Of a stretch of 64,000 nucleotides of DNA, positions 19,701 through 26,291 are shown piece by piece (within the stretch, counting starts at the first letter, position 1; the number at the start of each line of letters is the position of its first letter). The position numbers and the translations under genes are program-made. The notes under the pieces were generated by a model, which had not been told where the DNA came from, did not search any database, and was given only the letters and a program-made list of their open reading frames with translations. The DNA comes from Sulfuricurvum sp. (GTDB lineage: Bacteria > Campylobacterota > Campylobacteria > Campylobacterales > Sulfurimonadaceae), in contig NZ_JAUYFF010000002.1 of the NCBI RefSeq assembly GCF_030691015.1, positions 124,001 to 188,000 of the forward strand. The letters are read 5' to 3'.

Positions 19701-19902
19701 ATTCCGTACCAATTCAAGAGAACAAGCCATGCTAGGTGATTTCCCTACGGTGATGCTCGATGCCATCATTGGCAGTATGGGTGCACATGAGAATATGGCC
19801 AAACAGGTACTGACCGAAGAGAAAGTTCAAAGCGGATTTGCGAGACTGCTATTGGACATGATTTATAATGATATTAGAAGTTCAAAAACTGATATTATTT
19901 GA
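16771..19902 (+). CDS. hsdR: Type I restriction enzyme motor/nuclease subunit HsdR
   Basis: A 1043-residue HsdR. The N-terminal PD-(D/E)xK nuclease site is visible as D136 in [10 protein letters not shown] and E150-x-K152 in IELKTDF. The helicase motor follows with Walker A HSAGSGKS (308-315), DEAH (424-427), FTATPKSK and [33 protein letters not shown] (motif VI). It cuts DNA distant from an unmethylated HsdS target after ATP-driven translocation. It ends the restriction operon. GGAG precedes the ATG. Frame and catalytic residues are intact, so the system looks functional. Confidence 0.95.
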   Translation: [1043 protein letters not shown]

Positions 19903-20126
19903 ATCGGCACAAAGGATGTGATTGGATAACAAGCGGAGCGTGGTTAGAGAATAGGGAAAATTCGTCCGTGGCAGCCTTTATCGTCCTCCCTTACTTAGTG
20001 AGGAGAGTCCTGAGTTGCGGGAGTGAGTTTCACTCTCTTGGGTCAGCTTTGTACCCTTATAAAAATACAAGTCTAAAGAGTTATGATTGAGATTGGATTA
20101 CAAAAAGCAGTGTTGCTGCCTCGTAT

Positions 20127-20165
20127 AACTTCCCTTGTAATGAGGGGGAAAGTTAGTTTTTATTT
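20127..20165 (+). terminator. Probable terminator downstream of hsdR
   Basis: AACTTCCC (20127-20134) pairs with GGGGGAAAGTT (around 20144-20154) across a short loop and is followed by AGTTTTTATTT. It faces the convergent repressor gene. The region 19903-20126 upstream holds only weak hairpins, such as GAGTGA/TCACTC around 20023-20037, and no convincing gene. Confidence 0.55.
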
Positions 20166-20627
20166 CATAAATTTTTTTATTTCGTCGGCTTGTTCTCTGT
20201 ACATTGCAACTATTCCTGTAAGTGTATCTTTAAATTTTTGTAGCATTGTAAGGTTGCCATATTTAGCTACGTATATGTAAGCTTCTTCAATTTCTCCAGC
20301 TGTTTGAATAGCATCAAATTCAAGGCCCTCTTCTAAATTTGATTTTGGCAGCCTTGGTATAATGGAACCAACCGCGTTAGTGTGATCATTATTTCGAAAG
20401 GCGATTAAAACTTTTGCGAGATCTGGCATCAATACAGGTTTAAATACACTGTTTAAATCGACATCTTTTTTCAGTAGAAAAATAATTATTGGTTCATATT
20501 GAAAAGAGTTACGTGCAATCCAGTTTGTTAATGCACCATACTTGACACCAATCTCTTCAGCTAATTGTTTATCTGTTTTTATTCCGGTTTTTTCTTTGAT
20601 AGTGTCGAGTAAAAGTCTTGTATTCAT
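20160..20627 (-). CDS. CI-type helix-turn-helix repressor
   Basis: A 155-residue protein whose N-terminal 60 residues match the phage CI-repressor helix-turn-helix pattern (LDTIKEKTGIKTDKQLAEEIGVKYGALTNWIAR). The C-terminal part is helical and unassigned; it lacks a visible LexA-type Ser-Lys self-cleavage site. The ATG at 20627 follows AAGG and is preferred to the one seven codons upstream. It is divergent from the operon at 20765, with TATATC-N5-GATATA palindromes in the shared intergenic region, and most likely represses that promoter and its duplicate at 23092-23120. Confidence 0.78.
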   Translation of the reverse strand: MNTRLLLDTIKEKTGIKTDKQLAEEIGVKYGALTNWIARNSFQYEPIIIFLLKKDVDLNSVFKPVLMPDLAKVLIAFRNNDHTNAVGSIIPRLPKSNLEEGLEFDAIQTAGEIEEAYIYVAKYGNLTMLQKFKDTLTGIVAMYREQADEIKKFMK

Positions 20628-20658
20628 CTTTTTACCTTGTGTCTTCATTATATGTAAC

Positions 20659-20675
20659 TATATCACAAAGATATT
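20659..20675. promoter_or_regulatory. Operator-like palindrome, copy 1
   Basis: TATATC-ACAAA-GATATT, one mismatch from the TATATC-N5-GATATA dyad found at 20698 and 23102. It lies close to the repressor start, suiting autoregulation. Inferred operator. Confidence 0.5.
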
Positions 20676-20687
20676 TAAATTAATTGA

Positions 20688-20716
20688 TTGACATACATAT
20701 ATCATATAGATATAAT
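20688..20716 (+). promoter_or_regulatory. Sigma-70 promoter with overlapping operator (region A)
   Basis: TTGACA (20688-20693), 17-bp spacer, TATAAT (20711-20716): both hexamers are consensus. The dyad TATATC-ATATA-GATATA (20698-20714) covers the spacer and runs into the -10, so a bound repressor would block the promoter. It drives the operon starting at 20765. Confidence 0.8.
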
Positions 20717-20764
20717 AAAATGTATCATATTGTTTAAAATGATAATATTAAAAGGAAAAATACT

Positions 20765-21277
20765 ATGAACAGAAAAGATCTTTTGCAAAGACTTGAGGAA
20801 CTCTTCAAAGCCCGTTCTAGAACATTGGCAGAAATACTGCAACAGATCAGCGAGCTAAATAAAAAAGATGACGAAAATGGCGGCAACGGATCTTCTGATA
20901 GTTTGGGATCTGCAACGATGAACATGAAAATACTTGAGCTGCAGTTTATTGCATCGATCCAATACTTTCAAGATCTTGAAGATCCGGACAAAGAAGCAGT
21001 AGAAATTTTGAATCAACTTGCAAAGGTAGTTGATCTTTTGGAGGAGGATAATGATTTAGAAGCTTATCATCTTATACATAAAGCCGTTGATCAAGCGAGT
21101 ATTTATAAGCTCAACCATACGGGCGAGGAATTTGAACTCGACCACAAAAAAATGATGGGCATAATCAAAGAATTTGTCGTTGATTCTGGCAATGGTAAGT
21201 CGTCAAAAAACCTAATGGAAGCTTTGGCCGAACTGAAAAAAAAGCATCCAAAAAAATCGTCTGATTTTAAACTTTAA
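20765..21277 (+). CDS. Unknown helical protein upstream of the relaxase
   Basis: A 170-residue, mostly helical, charged protein that I do not recognise. It starts with RKDLLQRLEELFKARSRTLAEILQQISELNKK, has a Gly/Ser/Asp-rich linker (about 38-50), and a basic tail (AELKKKHPKKSSDFKL). The ATG follows AAAGGAAAAA. It is the first gene after the repressed promoter A and lies directly before the palindromic region and relaxase gene, the place where accessory mobilization proteins are often encoded. That role is a guess from position. Confidence 0.65.
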   Translation: MNRKDLLQRLEELFKARSRTLAEILQQISELNKKDDENGGNGSSDSLGSATMNMKILELQFIASIQYFQDLEDPDKEAVEILNQLAKVVDLLEEDNDLEAYHLIHKAVDQASIYKLNHTGEEFELDHKKMMGIIKEFVVDSGNGKSSKNLMEALAELKKKHPKKSSDFKL

Positions 21278-21284
21278 TCCATTT

Positions 21285-21455
21285 TCTCCCTATCATCCCT
21301 AGTTTAGCTTGCGAAGTGGGGATGATCTTAAATTGTACCGATAGTGGTGCAATTACAACGTAGAACTCTGAAGGGGTGCGTAGTTGCAACTACGCACCAT
21401 AAATGGTACTACGTTGTTCCCTTGTCTCGCAAGCTCATCATGGAAGGAGAAAAAA
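21285..21455. other. Nested inverted repeats, candidate oriT or leader of the relaxase gene
   Basis: Between the 170-residue gene and the relaxase lie four inverted repeats. The outer pair is AGCTTGCGA (21306-21314) / TCGCAAGCT (21427-21435). The middle pair is ACAACGTAG (21355-21363) / CTACGTTGT (21409-21417). A 24-bp perfect palindrome sits at the centre (21375-21398, arms GGTGCGTAGTTG/CAACTACGCACC). A side hairpin is AATTGTACC (21331-21339) / GGTGCAATT (21346-21354). Dense dyads directly before a relaxase gene are typical of transfer origins; control of relaxase expression is the alternative. Confidence 0.6.
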
Positions 21456-22940
21456 ATGCCAAGATCTGCCACCTTTTCAGTTACAGCCGCCGGTGCTCAT
21501 TCGTCGGCTCATAACAGTAGGGAAGAAAAACCGAAGTATCTTATTGGTACTTCCCCTGGATCGGAGAACCTCTACGATCTCCGTCATTCCGATGCTGATT
21601 TTTTGGCACTGGCGGAAGCGAAGTACAAAGAGACGACCGGCCAAAAAATGCAGCAAAAACAAAAAGACGCACTCATCAAAGAGACCGTCCTTTCCCTGGA
21701 AACTCACCATACCGCTGCTGATGTTCAAAAAGTGTTTGATGAGCTATCAACCAAGTATGGGGGCCACTACATCACCGAGCTCTCTATCCATCGAGATGAG
21801 GGACACTTCGAGGATGAGAACGGGATCACCTACTACCCGACCAAAGACATACTCCAAAAGGGGGATGAATGGTACAGCGTCCCACTGGCCGAATCGATCA
21901 CCCATGCACCGGACTATCGACCAAAGGCCGAGGAGTTTAGCGAAAAGGTCGATATCAAGGATTTTAAACCGGTACACAACCATCATGCTCATGTCAAATT
22001 CTCGATGTTCGATCCAAGAACCGGTAAAACTGGCCGGATGCAGCACAAGGATCTGAATGATCGGATCAATACGGCGGCTAGAGTCTTAAAGCTTGAATAT
22101 AAGCCGGAAAAAAAGAGCGACAAACGTTCAACAGTTGCCGAGATTAAGGTACAACATAAAGCGGTCCGGAATGAAAAAGTAACCAATTATCTCGAGCACG
22201 GTCTGACAATCCAGGCTAAAAACCGGGAAATTGTCCGACTTGAGTATAACTTCCGAGAAGCGCAAAAACGGATTTCCGCGATGGAAGCCCTCGATGTTGA
22301 ACAGAAAAAAGAGCTTCACCGGCTTAATACTGAGATCAACAAAACCAAAGACGACGAAGCAAAAGCCAAAATGATTGAAGAGCTTGAAAATAGGCTCACA
22401 GAAAGCACAAAAATAGTCATAGAAGCTCAAAATGCACTTTCAGAGGCTCAGAATACTATCGAAGCTCAAAAACGCGAAATAGAGCGTTTAAAAGCTGAAA
22501 ACGTCGAAAAAGACAAAGTGGTTATGGAAGCCGCGGTCAAAGTCGGTGCGTTTTCGTCCACCTCCCCGACGTTCCGCTCAGAACTGATCGCCCCGAAGAT
22601 CGCCGAGGTAGTTGAGCAGATCACAGCCAAAGCAAAACATCATTCCGATCATCTCGTCGATATGATTGCAGAGATTCACAGTGCAGTTGAGCATCAAGAT
22701 CCGGATATTTCAAAGATCGTACATCGTCAACGGGAAGTATTGAACTATAAACGAAATACGGCAGAACCTTATAAAACGGCTATAGAGCGGCGTAATAACG
22801 CATATAAGGCGAGATTGGAACAAAATAGGTCTACATTAAATGCTTCTAAAAACGACATATACGAAGTTCTTACCAAGATAGAACAATACAATGCACAGCA
22901 TGAAAAACCAAAAGGACTGACAATCAAGGGACCTTTTTAG
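21456..22940 (+). CDS. MobV-like relaxase (Pre/Mob family)
   Basis: A 494-residue protein that nicks DNA at a transfer origin. MobV-type motifs appear in order: HNSRE at residues 19-23, NLYDLRHSD at about 48, and the metal-binding motif split as HRDE (H112-E115) and HNHHAHV (H174-V180). Usual MobV proteins read HxDE..PHxH with little between the two parts, whereas here about 60 residues intervene. A long coiled coil (about 245-365) and a charged C terminus follow. The ATG at 21456 has GGAG before it and is preferred to the upstream ATG at 21384, which would start inside the palindromic region. Confidence 0.78.
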   Translation: MPRSATFSVTAAGAHSSAHNSREEKPKYLIGTSPGSENLYDLRHSDADFLALAEAKYKETTGQKMQQKQKDALIKETVLSLETHHTAADVQKVFDELSTKYGGHYITELSIHRDEGHFEDENGITYYPTKDILQKGDEWYSVPLAESITHAPDYRPKAEEFSEKVDIKDFKPVHNHHAHVKFSMFDPRTGKTGRMQHKDLNDRINTAARVLKLEYKPEKKSDKRSTVAEIKVQHKAVRNEKVTNYLEHGLTIQAKNREIVRLEYNFREAQKRISAMEALDVEQKKELHRLNTEINKTKDDEAKAKMIEELENRLTESTKIVIEAQNALSEAQNTIEAQKREIERLKAENVEKDKVVMEAAVKVGAFSSTSPTFRSELIAPKIAEVVEQITAKAKHHSDHLVDMIAEIHSAVEHQDPDISKIVHRQREVLNYKRNTAEPYKTAIERRNNAYKARLEQNRSTLNASKNDIYEVLTKIEQYNAQHEKPKGLTIKGPF

Positions 22941-22975
22941 GTGAAGCTACATACATGAAGCAATGCTGCTTCTCA

Positions 22976-23029
22976 TTAATTTTTCACTGGTTTCTCTTTG
23001 ATAAAATCCGACAAAAGTCTTGTGTTCAT
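22976..23029 (-). pseudogene. Truncated repressor remnant (17 codons)
   Basis: The frame MNTRLLSDFIKEKPVKN then stop matches the first residues of the intact repressor (MNTRLLLDTIKEKTGIK). It sits beside a copy of the same promoter/operator. It is the leftover end of a duplicated repressor-operator block rather than a working gene. Confidence 0.7.
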
Positions 23030-23091
23030 CTTCTTACATTAGTATGTTTAGTGATATGTAACTGTATTACGAAGAGAATTAAATCAATCCC

Positions 23092-23120
23092 TTGACATAT
23101 ATATATCACATTGATATAAT
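23092..23120 (+). promoter_or_regulatory. Sigma-70 promoter with overlapping operator (region B, duplicate of A)
   Basis: TTGACA (23092-23097), 17-bp spacer, TATAAT (23115-23120), with a perfect TATATC-ACATT-GATATA dyad at 23102-23118. Layout and flanks match region A closely. It drives the operon starting at 23159. Confidence 0.8.
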
Positions 23121-23158
23121 TAAACTATATCAATATGTTTAATTTGAGGGGAAGTGAG

Positions 23159-23959
23159 ATGTCTTCTAAAAAGTACTATTGGCTTAAATTGAAAGATGAT
23201 TTTTTTCGCGACCCGAAAATAAAAAAACTGCGAAAGATAGCCGGTGGTGACACTTATACTATCATCTTGCAAAAAATCATGCTGCTTTCTATTAGTGAAG
23301 GAGGTGTGATCAAATTTCAAGGATTAGAGAAATCTCTTCAAGAAGAGCTAGCCCTAATCCTCGACGAGGATGTCTCTAACATCGAAATTGCACTTTCATT
23401 TATGAATTCTACGGGGCTCATTGAACCATTATCTGACAAAGAATTTTTATTGCCATCCGTACCTACACTAATTGGAAAAGAAGGTGACTCTGCCGAAAGA
23501 ATGCGTAAACTGCGGGAAAAGAACAAAGCTCCTAATCAGTTACCGTCACATTGTGACGGCACAGTGACAAAAAGTGACACAGAGAAAAGAGAGAAGAGAA
23601 AAGAGTTAGAGAAAGATATGGGGGGTAACGCGCGCGAGGAATATTTGTATTTCAGAATGGCAGGGGAGGGGATTAAAAATCCGATCGCTTTCAAAAAGAC
23701 AATCATGAGCGAAATGCAAGATCCAAGATCAGATGAATCCAAAAATTTTGTGAATTGGCAAGACCTTATGACTACGTGGCCAAAGTCACTGAATGATCTC
23801 TATCAAGATTTTTGCAGCTTTGGACATAAAAATCGAAAAAAATGCAAAGAAATTGCGACTGATCATGTCAAAGATTTTGGGATCAATATAACGCCTATGT
23901 TGTTCGAAATTGCTTTTTATGAATCTTGCAAACTACAGCAAGGTAAGGGGGTTGCATGA
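23159..23959 (+). CDS. Phage replisome-organizer-like protein
   Basis: A 266-residue protein. Its N terminus (KKYYWLKLKDDFFRDPKIKKLRKIAGGDTYTIILQKIMLLS) is the hallmark of the phage replisome organizer N-terminal domain, a winged-helix DNA-binding module that starts replication. The middle is a charged linker (about 115-155) and the C terminus is unassigned. The ATG at 23159 follows GAGGGGAAG and is preferred to the upstream ATG at 23135. In this island it may allow replication after excision. It overlaps the excisionase-like gene by an ATGA. Confidence 0.78.
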   Translation: MSSKKYYWLKLKDDFFRDPKIKKLRKIAGGDTYTIILQKIMLLSISEGGVIKFQGLEKSLQEELALILDEDVSNIEIALSFMNSTGLIEPLSDKEFLLPSVPTLIGKEGDSAERMRKLREKNKAPNQLPSHCDGTVTKSDTEKREKRKELEKDMGGNAREEYLYFRMAGEGIKNPIAFKKTIMSEMQDPRSDESKNFVNWQDLMTTWPKSLNDLYQDFCSFGHKNRKKCKEIATDHVKDFGINITPMLFEIAFYESCKLQQGKGVA

Positions 23960-24153
23960 GCCCTTCACAAAAACGCTTCCTCACCCCCGATGAACTCCTC
24001 GAAGAGTATGGCTTCGGTAAAAAATGGCAGGACAAAATGAGATCGAAGAAGCTGATTCCCTACAAGAAACTTGGGGGATATGTGCGATATGATCGCCTCG
24101 AAATTGATGCCTGGATCGAGAAGCATTCTGTTGTGTCTGAAGAGTCGGCGTAA
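23956..24153 (+). CDS. Excisionase/AlpA-like helix-turn-helix protein
   Basis: A 65-residue protein with the MerR-like fold typical of excisionases: LTPDELLEEYGFGKKWQDKMRSKKLIPYKKLGGYVRYDRLEIDAWIEKH, where GGYVRYDRLEIDAWI is the common wing-and-helix ending. It likely bends DNA near an attachment site to promote excision, or acts as a regulator. It is translationally coupled to the replisome-organizer gene. Its last codons and the region after its stop are duplicated at 24934-24983. Confidence 0.8.
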   Translation: MSPSQKRFLTPDELLEEYGFGKKWQDKMRSKKLIPYKKLGGYVRYDRLEIDAWIEKHSVVSEESA

Positions 24154-24165
24154 TGAGATATAATT
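24116..24165 (+). repeat. Direct repeat, copy 1 (end of the excisionase gene)
   Basis: The last 12 codons of the excisionase-like gene plus its stop and a GATATAATT match 24934-24983 at 42 of 50 positions. The two copies flank the DUF3223-type gene. Confidence 0.75.
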
Positions 24166-24210
24166 ATTTCCAAGTGAATACAGATAAACATATTAAACGT
24201 TAGGCAAAAA

Positions 24211-24870
24211 ATGAAGTTCTACTTAGGCGATTACGAATACCCTACGAAAAGTGAATTTATCCGTGAAATATCAAGCTATCTGAAGACTGCAAAAAGTCAT
24301 ATCATCACAAATCAAGAAATGACAGAAAAACTTTCGCTATTGCTCCATATGCACCCTTCATCCGAAAGGAAAATTGGTCCCGGAATAAAGCACTTCAAGG
24401 TCGAGAAAAACACTCAAGGATCAGGAAGCAGTTTCGTTGCTGTCCGCATCGATGGTACCGAAGAACGCTTCTCATACAAAACGTGTATTACAGGCCAAAT
24501 TCAAACGAAAAGAAGTGAGGTCCTTGAAGCACTAAGATTCGCAGTTCGGGATCAACTTTTTGCTTTTCGCAAAACACTTACCCTTCCGATTAAATGTGCT
24601 CTTTCAGGAAATGAAATTGAAAAAAATGAGGACTTACATATAGACCATAAAACACCTTTTTCAGAATTAGTCCGTGAATTCTTGGAACTTGAAAGCACTA
24701 CCCTTGAAAAACTGAATACATGTGGGAATGGTGAAAACCTTGAGCTAGCTGATAAAGATTTGGAATCCAGGTTTAAAAAATTTCATGAAAACAATGCGGA
24801 ACTGCAACCTTCTCTAATGAAAGAAAATATTAGAAAAGGAAATGATCTTAACCGCATGCCGGTATTATAA
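24211..24870 (+). CDS. DCL/DUF3223-type protein with an HNH-like tail
   Basis: A 219-residue protein. The N-terminal half has the DCL/DUF3223 look: GPGIKHFKVEKNTQGSGSSFVAVRIDG followed by ERFSYKTCI. The C-terminal half contains CALSGNEI ... LHIDHKTPF, a Cys plus HIDH arrangement resembling an HNH nuclease core with only part of the usual metal cluster. DNA or RNA binding or cutting is possible, but no function is established here. It is cargo in the island, framed by the 50-bp direct repeat, and starts about 45 bases after a TATAAT. Confidence 0.65.
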   Translation: MKFYLGDYEYPTKSEFIREISSYLKTAKSHIITNQEMTEKLSLLLHMHPSSERKIGPGIKHFKVEKNTQGSGSSFVAVRIDGTEERFSYKTCITGQIQTKRSEVLEALRFAVRDQLFAFRKTLTLPIKCALSGNEIEKNEDLHIDHKTPFSELVREFLELESTTLEKLNTCGNGENLELADKDLESRFKKFHENNAELQPSLMKENIRKGNDLNRMPVL

Positions 24871-24933
24871 TTTTTTAATTTCTCTTCATTTTTTAATTGG
24901 ATTTAGAAATGGTGAGAGTTGATCGCTGCAAGG

Positions 24934-24983
24934 TCGAGAAACATTCGGTTGTTTTGGAAGAATCGGCTTAATGGGATATAATT
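24934..24983 (+). repeat. Direct repeat, copy 2 (excisionase-gene remnant)
   Basis: A degenerate copy of 24116-24165. It encodes no full protein but keeps the stop codon and the TATAAT (24977-24982), which could serve as -10 for the gene at 25012. Confidence 0.72.
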
Positions 24984-25011
24984 GATTTTAAAAAAGAAAG
25001 GTAGGAACTGA

Positions 25012-25500
25012 ATGGTTACAAGATTGAAAGCATCTATTTTATTGTCAACATTCTTTATTGCATGCACATCCTCATACGCGATTGAACAAGGAAATGCCAT
25101 TTTTACAACTGGATCATCTGAAATGATGTTTTATGAAGAGAGCCCCATCAGTCTAAAGATCACTTCCGGTCAATATGATGGATGTTTCATAGTAGGAACT
25201 GTTTATCCTGACCATGGCAGAGGCTATCTTAAAGATGCACAAATATCTTGTATATTTGAAAAAAATCAGCATTTTAATAGACAAATGAAAAATATCATTA
25301 TCAACGATTTAGATAAAGGAGGAGGAATACCTATGGTTCACAAAGAAGTATCCGAAGATACTCTCAAACTACTCAAATTATCTTGTGAAAATAATCATAA
25401 TGAAATAGCATGTAAAGCTTATATAGCCTCTCCACTTGGAAAAGATCAAGTACAACGATATACTCCAATCATAATGTATTGGGAGAATGTAGAAAACTGA
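25012..25500 (+). CDS. Small secreted protein of unknown function
   Basis: A 162-residue protein with an N-terminal export signal (RLKASILLSTFFIACTSSYA). It may be cleaved after SYA, or lipid-modified at the Cys in FIAC. The mature part has five further cysteines (for example DGCFIVG, AQISCIFE, KLSCENNHNEIACKAY), suggesting disulfides in the periplasm. I do not recognise a family. The ATG follows GAAAGGTAGG. It is island cargo standing alone, possibly using the TATAAT at 24977-24982. Confidence 0.7.
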   Translation: MVTRLKASILLSTFFIACTSSYAIEQGNAIFTTGSSEMMFYEESPISLKITSGQYDGCFIVGTVYPDHGRGYLKDAQISCIFEKNQHFNRQMKNIIINDLDKGGGIPMVHKEVSEDTLKLLKLSCENNHNEIACKAYIASPLGKDQVQRYTPIIMYWENVEN

Positions 25501-25640
25501 TGAGATCCAGCATCTTCAAATCTTGCTTCATTTTCGAATTGGATGGATCTACCTAATTAAGGTTGATTCGGGTTCAATAGATCTGGCATTTTTTTTGCTA
25601 TAATGCTAAAATTTCAAAATTCCGTCACGAAAAGGGTGTT

Positions 25641-26279
25641 ATGACACACAAATCCTCTGATGCGGCCGCAAATTGCGGCGAGGTAGAAAAAATGACTCCA
25701 TTCGTCATCCCAGCCCACGCTCATGCCGAAGGTGCGGCAGTTATTCCTTATGACCGCTACGCTGAGGGTGTTGCCATGCGGGCCAGTATGAAAAAAGAAG
25801 GGTGGTTCCTCAATAAGGGTGTCGAATACGCCAAGGTCTGCGTCAAAGAGCTGGTCCTTAATACTAAAAACACTCTCTATATCTTTAATCAGAGAATGGA
25901 CGAAGCCGTCGCCGATACAAACGATGTTTATGACGCACTCCAAGACGCGGCTTACCGTGGCGTCGAAATACGATTGCTGCTTGAAGAACCGTACTGCGCC
26001 GAGAACATACAAAATTCCAAAGCACTTCATTTCCTTGAGTTTGCAAAAGCCGCGGGTGGGAATGTTGATATCAAAACAGCCTCTGGAAGCGAAATTGAAA
26101 AAATCAAAGAAATTCTCGGTTCCGATTATCATTTCATGGTTGGTGACGAGAGCATGGTACGGATTGAGCTGGGTAAGATTGATTATCGGGCTATAGTCAG
26201 CTACAACGAAACAGCTTACGCCAAACAATTGCACAGCCTTGTAGAAACGGCATTTTCAAACCACACATTCTCTAATTAA
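25641..26279 (+). CDS. PLD-like protein without catalytic HKD, partner of a membrane protein
   Basis: A 212-residue protein. The middle and end resemble one half of a phospholipase D fold: NTLYIFNQRMDEAVADTNDVYDALQDAAYRGVEIRLLLEE, then DYHFMVGDESMVRIE and RAIVSYNETAYAKQLHSLVETAF. The residues expected at the HxK catalytic motif are not all present (HFMVGDES), so it may bind rather than cleave nucleic acid or lipid. AAAGGG precedes the ATG. It lies 12 bases before a multi-pass membrane protein gene, and the two look like a two-gene module. The family assignment is tentative. Confidence 0.62.
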   Translation: MTHKSSDAAANCGEVEKMTPFVIPAHAHAEGAAVIPYDRYAEGVAMRASMKKEGWFLNKGVEYAKVCVKELVLNTKNTLYIFNQRMDEAVADTNDVYDALQDAAYRGVEIRLLLEEPYCAENIQNSKALHFLEFAKAAGGNVDIKTASGSEIEKIKEILGSDYHFMVGDESMVRIELGKIDYRAIVSYNETAYAKQLHSLVETAFSNHTFSN

Positions 26280-26291
26280 GGGGGGTGCGCT

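Noticed and set aside
19899-20090. A 63-codon frame overlapping the hsdR stop
   Set aside because: Composition is not protein-like and the start overlaps hsdR without a ribosome site; probably not a gene.
24195-24215. AACGTTAGGC resembling the end of an integron attC site before the DUF3223-type gene
   Set aside because: No matching GCCTAAC partner or integron integrase was found nearby; likely chance.
25614-26234. A 206-codon leftward frame opposite the PLD-like gene
   Set aside because: The rightward frame has a ribosome site, PLD-like segments and a coupled downstream gene; the leftward one is a shadow.
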